A stretch of DNA of 36,303 nt from Rhizobiaceae bacterium (GTDB lineage: Bacteria; Pseudomonadota; Alphaproteobacteria; Rhizobiales; Rhizobiaceae): contig JAIXSF010000097.1 of NCBI GenBank assembly GCA_027484835.1, forward strand, positions 1 through 36,303, given 5' to 3'. Below the pieces are notes generated by a model. The model was not told where the DNA came from, did not search any database, and was given only the letters and a program-made list of their open reading frames with translations. Positions 17,199-25,664 of this stretch are shown piece after piece. The position numbers were made by a program, and so were the translations under genes. The stretch's first letter is position 1. Each line of letters opens with the position of its first letter.

Positions 17199-17471
17199 TC
17201 AACGGCGACCGGCGGTTTCCTGATCGGCAATTGCCTTGACGACCTCAAAGTCCATCGCGGCACGCGGTTCTATGCGGGCGACTTCGCTGGCGACCTTGGC
17301 CCAATGCCAGTATTCGGCGGTATTACCTTGCGCCCGGCTGCGAGCAGCTCTTCGCTGTGCCTCGTAGTAAGCATTGACAGGGTCCGATGCAGCCAGCCGC
17401 CTAGCATCTCCCTGCCAACGGCGGCGGATAGTTCGCCAGTGTTCGATCCATTGCCGCAGGAATGCGATCAT
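17199..17471 (-). CDS. Hypothetical protein coupled to DUF429
   Basis: A 90-aa, basic, mostly helical protein ('IEHWRTIRRRWQGDARRLA', 'AYYEAQRRAARSRAQGN'). Its ATG overlaps the stop of the DUF429 gene by four bases (ATGA), the main reason to accept it. I see no recognised domain. It is the last gene of the exonuclease-DUF429 operon. Confidence 0.65.
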   Translation of the reverse strand: MIAFLRQWIEHWRTIRRRWQGDARRLAASDPVNAYYEAQRRAARSRAQGNTAEYWHWAKVASEVARIEPRAAMDFEVVKAIADQETAGRR

Positions 17472-18286
17472 GGCCGGGCCCGCCGCGTCGCGAGAAGTTC
17501 TGAGCGGGGTATCCAGATCGCCGAAATGTCGTCACCGAATGGCACTGCGGTTCCCTCGAAGACGCATATCCCAACCCAGGCGCAGATGACCGCGTCGAGC
17601 ATGTCCTCGAACGCCTTCAACTGCCATGATGGGGCCTCGAACGGGGGAAGCTGCAAAGCGTTAGAAGCGCCCGATATTTCCTGGTCCAGATGGACGACGA
17701 TTGTCCGCCAGGTTTCAAAGAGTTTAGTGCGCCGGTTTGCAGGGTTTTCCGTTGGCCAGTAATTGCGGGTCTTACCCTGCTTGTAGGGCAGCCGCTTTTC
17801 GGTGCTCATTAGTTCGACCAGGGCTGGATGCGGGTAGACCTCCAGCAGGCCCGGCAAGCAAACCTCTTTCGTCAGCAGTCCATACCCGCAGCGCTCGAAA
17901 CTGCCCCTCAGATCGTCGCTAACCTTGCCGGGCCTGACCGCACTCGGCGTGTGAGTGCTGCAATGACGGGCGCCATAGGCTGCCGAAACCAGATTGTCCG
18001 AAACTCGCCGCGCGGTGATCGGCTCGAGAGAAAGGGGCATATCCACGGCAACAAGGTCCACAGGAGCTCCAGCGAGTTTTCCGGCGGCACTAAGGAGAGC
18101 AACGGCCTCTGCGACCGAGCCGGATGGACGGGACGTGGAGATCAGACCCTCATCGGCGTGGTTCAGAAAGTGGCGATAGGACGATCCCGCGAAGATCAGG
18201 CGCCAGTTGCCGTCCGTGGAGGAAACCAGCGCGACACCCCTCGGCTGTGCCGCGGTCCAGGCCGCATCAATACCCAGAATAGCCAT
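17468..18286 (-). CDS. DUF429 family protein, predicted RNase H-fold nuclease
   Basis: A 272-aa protein of the DUF429 family, predicted from its fold to be an RNase H-like nuclease. The visible landmarks are the N-terminal 'AILGIDAAWT' strand with its acidic residue, 'VDLVAVDMPLSL', 'GLLEVYPHPALVEL' and 'EDMLDAVICAWVG', which supply the conserved acidic positions. The substrate is unknown. Two adjacent ATGs exist; 18286 is favoured because GAGG stands five bases away. It lies 19 bases downstream of a DnaQ-like exonuclease, so two nuclease-like proteins are made from one transcript. Confidence 0.8.
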   Translation of the reverse strand: MAILGIDAAWTAAQPRGVALVSSTDGNWRLIFAGSSYRHFLNHADEGLISTSRPSGSVAEAVALLSAAGKLAGAPVDLVAVDMPLSLEPITARRVSDNLVSAAYGARHCSTHTPSAVRPGKVSDDLRGSFERCGYGLLTKEVCLPGLLEVYPHPALVELMSTEKRLPYKQGKTRNYWPTENPANRRTKLFETWRTIVVHLDQEISGASNALQLPPFEAPSWQLKAFEDMLDAVICAWVGICVFEGTAVPFGDDISAIWIPRSELLATRRARP

Positions 18287-18305
18287 CATCGCCTCTTCCG
18301 GCCAT

Positions 18306-19286
18306 TCAGGGCGCCCGAAAACGATCGAGCGCCGTCAGATATTTGACCGGTGGATCGGCATCCCAGCGATAGATCTCCGTCCGCAGGAAATCCAGCTCCT
18401 TGTCGAACTTCTCCTCCGGCAGTTCAACCCACCAGGATTTCGGGCGACCGTCGGAGCCGTCCGACCAGCGATAACCGCGCGCCTTGAGATTGTCCTTCAT
18501 GTCGAATGGGGAATTCTCAGCGTAGATGCGAACCCGTGATCGCTGGCTGACCTGATAGAGCTCCGCAAATGGCGCTACGATCGAATCGGGCCATGTCTGC
18601 CCAAGCACTTCTAACAGCGCGAAACAATCGTCGACTGCTCGGTGCCCATCGTGAAAATATCCCGACTGGCCGATCAAATAGCCCAGCTTGCTTCCCTCGA
18701 AGCCGCGCGCCGACCAGTCGATCTCTGAGACCGAGCAGGCCCACGCCTTATCGACGAAGATCGGCGAGAAGGCTTCGCAAAAGGGCCGGTCGAAACCGGC
18801 ATTGTGGGCAATGAGCAGGTCGGCCGGCTCGATGAGGGATTTAAGGCGCGCAACGTCGATCACCTGACCGGCGACCATGTCATCGGTGATAGCGGTCAGG
18901 CGTGTGATTTCGGCGGGGATCGGAATCGTCGGCTGTTGAAGCCCACCATAGACGCCCGTGATGTCGCCAATCACACCCGCTTCGTTGAAGGTGAAGGCGA
19001 TCACACCGATTTCGATGATTTCATCGGAGCGGTGGTTGAGGCCGGTGGTTTCGGTGTCGAGGATCACTCCGCGGCGCCGGAATTCCGGCCGTGGGTGTTC
19101 GACGAGCGGCCTCGGTAGAAGCTTTCGCAGGATACGGTAATTGCCGGTCGCTTCGAGATGACGAACCATCGCCTCGTCATCCAATCCGATGCCGTCCTGA
19201 CCACCTTTTGCGACAACCTGCGGCCTGGCAACTCGCTCGGTAGCCGGCATAACAGGAGCTGCAAAGAAGTCGAGTTGCCGGGTCAT
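18306..19286 (-). CDS. DnaQ-like 3'-5' exonuclease (DEDDh)
   Basis: A 326-aa protein with a DEDDh exonuclease domain at about 70-235. Exo I is 'ILDTETTG' (D77, E79), Exo II is 'AHNAGFDRPF' (D166), and Exo III is 'HRAVDD' (H215, D220). This is the fold of the DNA polymerase III epsilon proofreading subunit, but stand-alone plasmid versions probably act in repair or nucleic acid turnover. The C-terminal 90 residues contain 'YAENSPFDMKDNLKARGYRW', a short module often attached to such exonucleases. It starts about 100 bases after the end of the ParB-like pair and leads the DUF429 gene. Confidence 0.9.
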   Translation of the reverse strand: MTRQLDFFAAPVMPATERVARPQVVAKGGQDGIGLDDEAMVRHLEATGNYRILRKLLPRPLVEHPRPEFRRRGVILDTETTGLNHRSDEIIEIGVIAFTFNEAGVIGDITGVYGGLQQPTIPIPAEITRLTAITDDMVAGQVIDVARLKSLIEPADLLIAHNAGFDRPFCEAFSPIFVDKAWACSVSEIDWSARGFEGSKLGYLIGQSGYFHDGHRAVDDCFALLEVLGQTWPDSIVAPFAELYQVSQRSRVRIYAENSPFDMKDNLKARGYRWSDGSDGRPKSWWVELPEEKFDKELDFLRTEIYRWDADPPVKYLTALDRFRAP

Positions 19287-19388
19287 TCAATTCCGATCCA
19301 ATTGCGGCTTACGGAGCGCACAATACGCATCGACGCCAGTGCAAGCAACGAGGTGCCAAGTGTGTCTCCCTTCGCAGGTAGCGTGCGG

Positions 19389-20327
19389 CTATGCCTCTGG
19401 AGCGTCGGATTGAGGGCCGATCAAATCTATCTCAGCTATTTTCTGGAACTCCCCGAGATATTCCTGGCGGTGATGCGCAAGCCAGCGGGTAATACGACTG
19501 TTCGCAAGCAGCTTGGCGACATATCCGCGCGCCACGGTGAGGTGCAGATTGTCGATGCCATAGGTTTCCTCGACGCTTTTCACTTGCGTCTGAAGCGCGG
19601 CCAGTTCCCGTTCCATACGGGCAATCTGCTGGCCTGATGGCGTGCCTGCAGCCGCGCCCGTCACCTTTTTGGCCGTTACCAGTTGGCTGTCAGGCGTGGC
19701 AGCGCGGATCGCTCGGGCGAACATGACGGTAAAATTGTGCTGACCTATCATCAGATCTGCCGCCTCGATCTGGCGAACGGCGGACATTTGCCGCAAAACA
19801 TCGAACACCTTCATTGAGCAGGGCGTATCCTTCAGCATCTCAGCCGCTTCGGGACTGATGCCTTCCAGCAGTCGAAAGCGGCGAATGACGGACTCCACCT
19901 GAAGGCCCAACGCGTCGGCTATGTCAGCAGAGGAAACGCCGCGCTCGATGGCGCGCGCTATCATCCTATGCTCCTGGATCGGCGCCAGCCGGTTGACCCG
20001 CTTGTTATAGGTATAGGTGTCGTCGTCGGTGGCGATCAAGCACTCGACCTCAGCAATTCCGAGTTCCTTAAGTGCTTCCAGCCGCAGATGTCCATCGAGC
20101 AGGAACCAGGTCCTAGCATTCTGGGTGTTGGCGATGACGACCGGCGCCTCTACCAAGCCGATCGCCTTGATCGAGCTTAGAACCTGCGCGAACTTTCTGC
20201 TTTCGCGAGCGCCGTCCGGGAGCGACTTAAGGGATACGATCGCGGAAATCGGAAGCGTTCTTATGTCTCGGTCGAAGGCGAGTCGGATCCGCCCATCCCC
20301 ATCGTTGTTGTCCGGCCCATCATTCAT
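19389..20327 (-). CDS. ParB/RepB-like protein 2
   Basis: A 312-aa protein with an N-terminal ParB nuclease-like domain ('ISAIVSLKSLPDG', 'WFLLDGHLRLEALKELG') in which the usual GHRR is GHLR. A helix-turn-helix ('VSSADIADALGLQVESVIRRFRLL') and a RepB C-terminal-type region with a coiled-coil stretch ('QQIARMERELAALQTQVKSVEETYG') follow. It starts inside the end of the neighbouring ParB-like gene (8-base overlap) after GGAGG, so it is co-translated with that gene and the recombinase. There is no ParA here; a regulatory or recombination-accessory role is more likely than classical partitioning. Confidence 0.85.
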   Translation of the reverse strand: MNDGPDNNDGDGRIRLAFDRDIRTLPISAIVSLKSLPDGARESRKFAQVLSSIKAIGLVEAPVVIANTQNARTWFLLDGHLRLEALKELGIAEVECLIATDDDTYTYNKRVNRLAPIQEHRMIARAIERGVSSADIADALGLQVESVIRRFRLLEGISPEAAEMLKDTPCSMKVFDVLRQMSAVRQIEAADLMIGQHNFTVMFARAIRAATPDSQLVTAKKVTGAAAGTPSGQQIARMERELAALQTQVKSVEETYGIDNLHLTVARGYVAKLLANSRITRWLAHHRQEYLGEFQKIAEIDLIGPQSDAPEA

Positions 20328-21222
20328 TGCGGCCTCCGGAAATCCGTGCGGTCAGCGCCCTTGGCATGGTCGCCAGTCCCTCGGCCCGCAGCAAATTGAC
20401 GAATCCTTCGTCAGCGAGCAGATCTTTCAATGCCTCAACGATGAACAGAAGCCGTGTCTGTGTGAAATCCGACTTCTTGACCAGCAGCCGCTGCTTTTCT
20501 GCCTCACGCTGATAGACCTGCATCAAGTCATGTGCCGTCATCCGGCGTCCGCCGCCCTTCCGTCCAAGACGCCCTGCCGGCAAACCCTTGCCCTGCGCGC
20601 GCATGCGTATGTCGAGCATTCGCCTGACAGCGGCGAGTTTCTTCCCCCGCAGCTGACCGGCCTCGTAGGCGTCGAGGAGCAGGTTCTGTGCCTCCTCCGT
20701 TTCCGCCCGAGAGATCTCCATAGCAAGCGTGATCGGGATGAGGCCTGTCTCCACAGCGGCAACGAGCCGTTCCTCTCCTTTTTCGAGAAGGGACGCGATC
20801 ATGTTAACCCAGGACGAACCAACGCCAATCTTCTCGGCAATGGCCGCGTCGGTGTATCCACGCGCTCTCAAGGCCCCGATCTCGCGCATCAAGTCGATCG
20901 GCCGCGGCGTACGTCGCGCGATATTTTCAACGAGGCTCATCACAAGGCATTTGTCCTCGGCGGCCTCGATTACAACCGCTGGAATTTCGTTCTGACCGAG
21001 CATCTGGAATGCTTCCAAACGCCCCTCGCCGCACACCAGATCATATCGCGGACCACCGGGTCCATCGTGTCGGCTCACGGTGATTGGACGTTTGAGGCCT
21101 ATGGCTTCGATATTGTTCACGATGTCGCGGTGCTGACGCTTGTTACGGGCTCGTGGGTTGAGGACCGTGATTCGAGAAATCGGAATCATCTCGATCCGGT
21201 TCGGACGAAGGGCAGACATCAT
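20320..21222 (-). CDS. ParB/RepB-like protein 1
   Basis: A 300-aa protein resembling its downstream neighbour: a ParB-like domain ('IPISRITVLNPRARNKRQHRD' onward, 'YDLVCGEGRLEAFQMLG', 'VENIARRTPRPIDLMREI') with GEGR in place of GHRR. A helix-turn-helix follows ('GYTDAAIAEKIGVGSSWVNMI'), then a RepB C-terminal-type domain. The ATG overlaps the recombinase stop by four bases (ATGA) and is preceded by CGGAGGCCGC, the same sequence found before the start of ParB-like protein 2, consistent with an old tandem duplication. The serine recombinase plus two ParB-like genes is a gene set I associate with rhizobial mobile DNA; its mechanism is unknown to me. Confidence 0.87.
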   Translation of the reverse strand: MMSALRPNRIEMIPISRITVLNPRARNKRQHRDIVNNIEAIGLKRPITVSRHDGPGGPRYDLVCGEGRLEAFQMLGQNEIPAVVIEAAEDKCLVMSLVENIARRTPRPIDLMREIGALRARGYTDAAIAEKIGVGSSWVNMIASLLEKGEERLVAAVETGLIPITLAMEISRAETEEAQNLLLDAYEAGQLRGKKLAAVRRMLDIRMRAQGKGLPAGRLGRKGGGRRMTAHDLMQVYQREAEKQRLLVKKSDFTQTRLLFIVEALKDLLADEGFVNLLRAEGLATMPRALTARISGGRNE

Positions 21223-22793
21223 GCGGCCTCCGGCAAGGGAACGGGCGTTGCGATTTGATAGAGAAGCTCAAGGTCGTCGAAACGATAAGCATCGAGATGA
21301 AGAGCGTTGTCCTCCGACAGCCGCAACTTCTCGGACAAAACGTCGATCCGCGGGAACAGATAATAGTCGAAGGGCGCCCGGTTGGCCGCATCCATGCGCA
21401 CCACAACCGTGATGTCGGGACCGAGAGACGTATCAAAGCGGAGTTTCCAGCGCAAAAGCCCAGTCGGCGTCTGAAGGCAACGAGCAATGACCACCGACAG
21501 CGTGAATTGCTGATTGACGATCACCCGATCGGTTTGCAGATCCTGCAAGGCATCGCTGCCGGTGGCCCGCAATCTTTCCAGCACTTCCCCGACCACACCG
21601 GGATGGAGTTTGCGGAGTTCCCGGTTGGTTTCGACATAGCGGTAATCCCGATCGGGGGTGAAGCCGACGAGACGATAGGCTCGAAGCAGGCTCCCGAAGC
21701 GCGCGCTATAGGCGCTGCTGGACGGCATGCCGTCACATTCATCAATGACAATGCCGGAGAGCAACCCCTTTTGCCGGAAGAGGTCTCGCAAAGACTGCAA
21801 CATCTCTTCATCGCTCAGGCGGAACGAGCGCGCATTGATGATTGTTCTTGCAGCCTCGAAAAGCTCGCGCGCGACGACAGGCTCGAATGCTCCCTCCGCC
21901 CTGATCCACATCTCGGGATCGTTCCGGACACGCTTCTTCTTCAGCTTGAACGAGCGGCGGTTCCAGACATTGTCGCCGGCATATTTCTCGTTAATCAGGA
22001 CCTGGTGGACAGTTCCTCTCGTCCATGAACGGCCAAGGTCCGTCAGGATCCCTCGGGCATTGAGATCGACTGCAATCTGGCTCTCAGTTTTTCCATGGTG
22101 GACAAAGGCCCGGTAGACCTCGCAGACCAGGTTTACCTCCTCAACCGGCCCAGGTGTCAGAATGACGCGATCAGTCTGAATGCTCTTGTGCTCGCCACGC
22201 TGCAGGACCCCTTTGACAGCACCGTGTTCATCAATGAGGGTACGCCGCAGACCGAAGCCAGCAGGCCCGCCTTGGCGAAAACCCTTTTCGATCAACCGTC
22301 CCTGTCCAGCGAATACCTTCGTCGATAGTTCGCGGCTGTATTCGCCGGCCATCGCTCGTTTCACACCCTTGACGATCGTCGACACCGGGCTGCCGTCGTT
22401 TTCGAACTGCTCGGCGCAGTATTGGACCGCTATGCCGGCGCGCCGGCAGATATATTCGTAATAGGCGCTTTCGTCGGCATCCTGAAACCGTCCCCATCGG
22501 CTGACGTCGTACACAAGAACCACGGTGAAGTCCGTGGTGCCGGCCTGCACGTCCTCGATCAGTTGGCGGAGCGCGTCACGCCCCTCTATCTTGAGGCCAC
22601 TCTTTCCTGCATCGGCGTAGGTTCTGACGATCTCGATTCCACGAGCTTCCGCATACTGGCGGATCGCGTCGGCTTGGTTTTCTGTCGAATATTTCTGATG
22701 ATCGGTCGACATGCGGACGTATTCGGCAGCGCGAACAGCACGCGCCGGCTGCGCTGACGATAGTTCTCTGTCGTAGGTCTCCCGGTTCGCCAC
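21219..22793 (-). CDS. Large serine recombinase
   Basis: A 524-aa serine recombinase. The resolvase-type catalytic domain has 'YVRMSTDHQKYSTENQ' with nucleophile Ser29 and 'VYDVSRWGRFQD' with the conserved arginines. The recombinase domain follows ('GFRQGGPAGFGLRR', 'IAVDLNARGILTD', 'VHQVLINEKYAGDNVWNRRS'). The C-terminal third lacks the usual CxxC zinc ribbon and ends in a family-specific extension. The GTG at 22793, after AAAGGG, is chosen over the longer ORF because it gives the normal distance to the catalytic motif. The ParB-like genes are coupled downstream; a helix-turn-helix gene is divergent upstream. It probably moves or resolves this element, but its att sites are not identified. 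Confidence 0.9.
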   Translation of the reverse strand: MANRETYDRELSSAQPARAVRAAEYVRMSTDHQKYSTENQADAIRQYAEARGIEIVRTYADAGKSGLKIEGRDALRQLIEDVQAGTTDFTVVLVYDVSRWGRFQDADESAYYEYICRRAGIAVQYCAEQFENDGSPVSTIVKGVKRAMAGEYSRELSTKVFAGQGRLIEKGFRQGGPAGFGLRRTLIDEHGAVKGVLQRGEHKSIQTDRVILTPGPVEEVNLVCEVYRAFVHHGKTESQIAVDLNARGILTDLGRSWTRGTVHQVLINEKYAGDNVWNRRSFKLKKKRVRNDPEMWIRAEGAFEPVVARELFEAARTIINARSFRLSDEEMLQSLRDLFRQKGLLSGIVIDECDGMPSSSAYSARFGSLLRAYRLVGFTPDRDYRYVETNRELRKLHPGVVGEVLERLRATGSDALQDLQTDRVIVNQQFTLSVVIARCLQTPTGLLRWKLRFDTSLGPDITVVVRMDAANRAPFDYYLFPRIDVLSEKLRLSEDNALHLDAYRFDDLELLYQIATPVPLPEAA

Positions 22794-22910
22794 GCTTCGC
22801 CCTTTCTTCGTTCCTGCCGGATCGGTCCGGGCAATTGACCGCCACAGCGCACGACAACATCCCTGCCGCCTCCCGCGATATTGCAAGTCTAGCTGACGAA
22901 GGAGCGGAAG

Positions 22911-23540
22911 ATGTTGCCGAAAACGGGCAGGAAGCTGCCGGTGTGGAAGGGCGTTCTGGGCGGGCGCGATATGTTGGCCCAGACCATTGCCGATCTGCTG
23001 CGCAAGGAGCATGGCGACACCCATCGAGCGATCAAACAACTGATGAACCAGACGAATGCGAGCGAGCGTACCGTGAAGCACTGGCTGTCGGCACAACATG
23101 CGCCCGACACATTGTTTTTCCTACGACTTATGGTCTCCTCCCCCGTCATCTGCGCCTTTGTTCTGGGCCTGATCGAGGGCCCGGCTTCCAATCCGTTTTC
23201 ATCGGCAAACGATCGCCCTGTCCGTGCCGTTGCGAGGGAAGCCTATGCTGCCGGGGAAGCGGCCTTCAGCGCGCTAACAAAGGATGTACGGGAAAGTGAC
23301 CCTGAAAATGGCCCTGATCATGACCCTAAACTTGACCCTGAACCCGTGGCCCTCAATGAACGTCAGCACTGGTTTCTTGAGCGTATCGTTGACGGCGACC
23401 GCTACGGCGCCAAGGAGATAATGGCTATCTGGGAGGTCAGCCTGAAAACCGCGCGACGGGATATACGTGGCCTCCAGCTCGCCGGATTACTGGCATATGT
23501 CGGCTCACGTAGGAAAGGCAGATATCGCTCCGTCCGATGA
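22911..23540 (+). CDS. Helix-turn-helix regulator, divergent from recombinase
   Basis: A 209-aa protein. The N-terminal part is a helix-turn-helix ('THRAIKQLMNQTNASERTVKHWLSAQHAPD', about 40-70). A short linker made of repeated Asp-Pro units ('DPENGPDHDPKLDPEP') leads to a C-terminal winged-helix segment ('RYGAKEIMAIWEVSLKTARRDIRGLQLAGLL', DeoR-like). The ATG follows AAGGAG at six bases. It is separated from the divergent serine recombinase by 117 bases, so it is the likely repressor or activator of the recombinase/ParB-like operon. Confidence 0.8.
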   Translation: MLPKTGRKLPVWKGVLGGRDMLAQTIADLLRKEHGDTHRAIKQLMNQTNASERTVKHWLSAQHAPDTLFFLRLMVSSPVICAFVLGLIEGPASNPFSSANDRPVRAVAREAYAAGEAAFSALTKDVRESDPENGPDHDPKLDPEPVALNERQHWFLERIVDGDRYGAKEIMAIWEVSLKTARRDIRGLQLAGLLAYVGSRRKGRYRSVR

Positions 23541-23814
23541 GGCTTTCGCGCCGATGCTACGAGATTTGGTCTGATAGGATTCGAACCGAAAGTGACCTCA
23601 CTTGAAGAGCTGCTCGCCTTCGTCACCATGATGGCAATGATGTCGCGTACTCTGATCTCACGGCGCAGGTCGAGAAAGCAGCTCTGAGATTGTAGCCGCA
23701 CAGACGACGGTTGGATCAAAGCCCCAGAAGCTGATACAAGCCGCATTAGATAAGTCGACGAATATCGCACATTATTTGCTAATATTCTCAGAGAACGAGA
23801 GGAAGAAGAATATC
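23541..23814. other. Intergenic region before the AlbA_2 gene
   Basis: About 270 bases with no gene. A tRNA T-arm look-alike (GGTTCGAATCC on the minus strand, near 23578) is present, but the flanking stems do not pair. Composition shifts to more A/T toward its right end, marking the start of the cargo region. It ends with GAGAGGAAG, the probable ribosome site of the next gene. Confidence 0.45.
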
Positions 23815-25449
23815 TTGAGTCTGGAAGGCCAACTGTCCGATCAAAAGTCCCTCCGGGCCGTGACCGGTAACACCGCCAACTGGGCCGAGTTGGCGAAAGA
23901 TTGCATTGCATTTGCCAACGCCGTGGGTGGAACTCTGAAGATCGGAATTGAAGATGGCCACGAACTGCCCCCTGTAGAACAACGAGTCCCATCTGAGCTG
24001 CCGGATTTGCTGCGCAGAAAGCTTGCTGAAAGAACCGTCAATGTGACCGGCTTGCCAAACGTCGTGACGGCTGCAAACGGCGGCCAGTACGTTGAGCTTA
24101 CAGTCCCTCGGTCTCTTGCCGTCGCTTCCACGACCGACGGTCGCTACTATCTTCGTGTAGCCGACCAAAGCAAACCAGTGACGGGCGACGACGTAATGCG
24201 GCTGGCGTCTGAACGCGCTGCACTACCATGGGAAACGCAGATCTCGCTGCAGATCCAACGGTCCGAGGTGGACGCAGCAAAGGTCAATGAGATCGTAGAG
24301 GGACTACACGCGTCAGATCGCGTAAAGTCTTCGGTGAAGGAAAAGACACAGAACGAACTGCTGGACCATTACTTTTTGACCCAAGGCGATTACCTCACCA
24401 ATCTCGGCGTCCTTTGTGTAGGTAAGCAGTTTCGGAGAGCACAGCTGATAACAGCGCCAGTGCTCCAGTTCATCAAGCTTGATGATCACGGGCAAAAGGT
24501 GAACAAAATTGTCTGGGATGACCATGCCCTAAATCCCATGGAACTAATAGAAGCCGTTTGGCGGGAAGTTCCCGATTTCAAAGAGTCCTACGAATTACCC
24601 GATGGTCTCTTTCGACAGAATGTTCCTGCGTTCGACGAGATTGTGGTTCGCGAGCTGCTAGTAAATGCGCTTGTCCATCGGCCCTATACGCAGCGAGGGG
24701 ACATCTTCCTCAATCTGCATCCAGATCGTTTGGAAGTCGTCAATCCGGGGCTGTTGCCTCTAGGGGTGACGCCGCAGAACGTGCTTCACACGACAGTACG
24801 GCGAAACGAACACTTGGCTCGCCTTTTCCATGACCTCAAGCTTATGGAAAGAGAGGGAAGCGGGTTCGACAAAGTCTATGAGGTGCTGCTTTCGCAGGGC
24901 CGGCCGGCCCCGGAATTGGTCGAGCAACATGACCGGGTGCAAGTCACCGTTCGCCGCCGTATTTTGAAGCCAGAAATCATCGATTTCATTGCCAAGGCTG
25001 ACGACACATTTCAGCTCACTCAGCGTGAACGTATTGCACTCGGCCTTCTCGCCCAACACGATGCGTTGACGGCGCGCGAGCTTGCAGCGCAAATCGAACT
25101 TCCCTCGATCGATGCACTTCAACCTTGGATCAAGCGGCTCCTGGAATGGCAACTCGTGAAGAGCGCCGGCCGAACTCAGGCGACGCGTTATTTTGTCGAT
25201 CCGGAAATGCTCCGGCGCCACGACTTCGTCGGAGGAACAACACTAAAACGCATTGAGCCCCACCGGCTTTTTGCGCTCATTATCGAAGATGTGGGTCGCT
25301 ATCCACGATCAAAGATCGGCGATATCCACAAACGGGTTGGCTCCGAGATCCCAAGGTCACGAGTCCGCCGAAGCGTTGAACAACTAGTGAAGGAAGGCCA
25401 ATTGATATCCAGCGGGATTCGCAGCGGTACACGTTACAGCCTTCCATGA
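23815..25449 (+). CDS. AlbA_2 (Schlafen-like) ATP-binding protein
   Basis: A protein of about 544 aa. The N-terminal AlbA_2 (Schlafen AlbA-2) domain shows 'CIAFANAVGGTLKIGIEDG'. The central region carries the RecG-like HATPase_c_4 signature 'LVNALVHRPYTQRGDIFLNL', 'LEVVNPGLLP', 'RNEHLARLFHDLKLMEREGSGFDKV'. The last 150 residues look like one or two winged helices ('LTARELAAQIELPSIDALQPWIKRLL', 'GSEIPRSRVRRSVEQLVKEGQL'). Such proteins are predicted transcription regulators or nucleic-acid effectors and are frequent in defence islands. The TTG at 23815, after GAGAGGAAG, is preferred; the ORF track starts at another TTG, 23776. Inverted GAGCCAAA motifs cluster right after the stop. Confidence 0.75.
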   Translation: MSLEGQLSDQKSLRAVTGNTANWAELAKDCIAFANAVGGTLKIGIEDGHELPPVEQRVPSELPDLLRRKLAERTVNVTGLPNVVTAANGGQYVELTVPRSLAVASTTDGRYYLRVADQSKPVTGDDVMRLASERAALPWETQISLQIQRSEVDAAKVNEIVEGLHASDRVKSSVKEKTQNELLDHYFLTQGDYLTNLGVLCVGKQFRRAQLITAPVLQFIKLDDHGQKVNKIVWDDHALNPMELIEAVWREVPDFKESYELPDGLFRQNVPAFDEIVVRELLVNALVHRPYTQRGDIFLNLHPDRLEVVNPGLLPLGVTPQNVLHTTVRRNEHLARLFHDLKLMEREGSGFDKVYEVLLSQGRPAPELVEQHDRVQVTVRRRILKPEIIDFIAKADDTFQLTQRERIALGLLAQHDALTARELAAQIELPSIDALQPWIKRLLEWQLVKSAGRTQATRYFVDPEMLRRHDFVGGTTLKRIEPHRLFALIIEDVGRYPRSKIGDIHKRVGSEIPRSRVRRSVEQLVKEGQLISSGIRSGTRYSLP

Positions 25450-25450
25450 G

Positions 25451-25593
25451 TTTGGCTCAAAAGAGAGTCTATTGGCGTCACCCGAGCCAAAACTTTGAGC
25501 CAAACGGCGGGAAGTATTCCGGTAAGGCCTTGAAACTTAACGTTTGTTTATTTGGCTCATATTTCTTGGCCGAACCAAATTTTGAGCCAAACG
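25451..25593. repeat. Cluster of GAGCCAAA motifs in both orientations
   Basis: Five copies of TTTGAGCCAAA or its complement TTTGGCTCAAA, full or partial, lie at 25451-25462, 25484-25492, 25494-25506, 25551-25560 and 25581-25593. The 13-mer TTTGAGCCAAACG is repeated exactly at 25494 and 25581. The motifs fill the space between two convergent genes and resemble a binding-site array. Confidence 0.65.
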
Positions 25594-25664
25594 CCTCGAT
25601 GAAAATTGAACCTCGGATCCTATGATTGAGGCTGACCATCAATGTTAGCCAGCCAGAACCGCGG

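Noticed and set aside
19389-21222. A ParAB partition locus
   Set aside because: No ParA ATPase is encoded, the ParB signature motifs are altered, and the genes are coupled to a recombinase, so I did not call them partition genes.
23566-23600. tRNA 3' end or att site (minus-strand GGTTCGAATCC followed by TATCAGACCA)
   Set aside because: The T-loop is perfect, but two of the five T-stem pairs fail, and the CCA comes too early for a seven-base acceptor stem. No rest of a tRNA is found upstream, so it is a chance look-alike at most.
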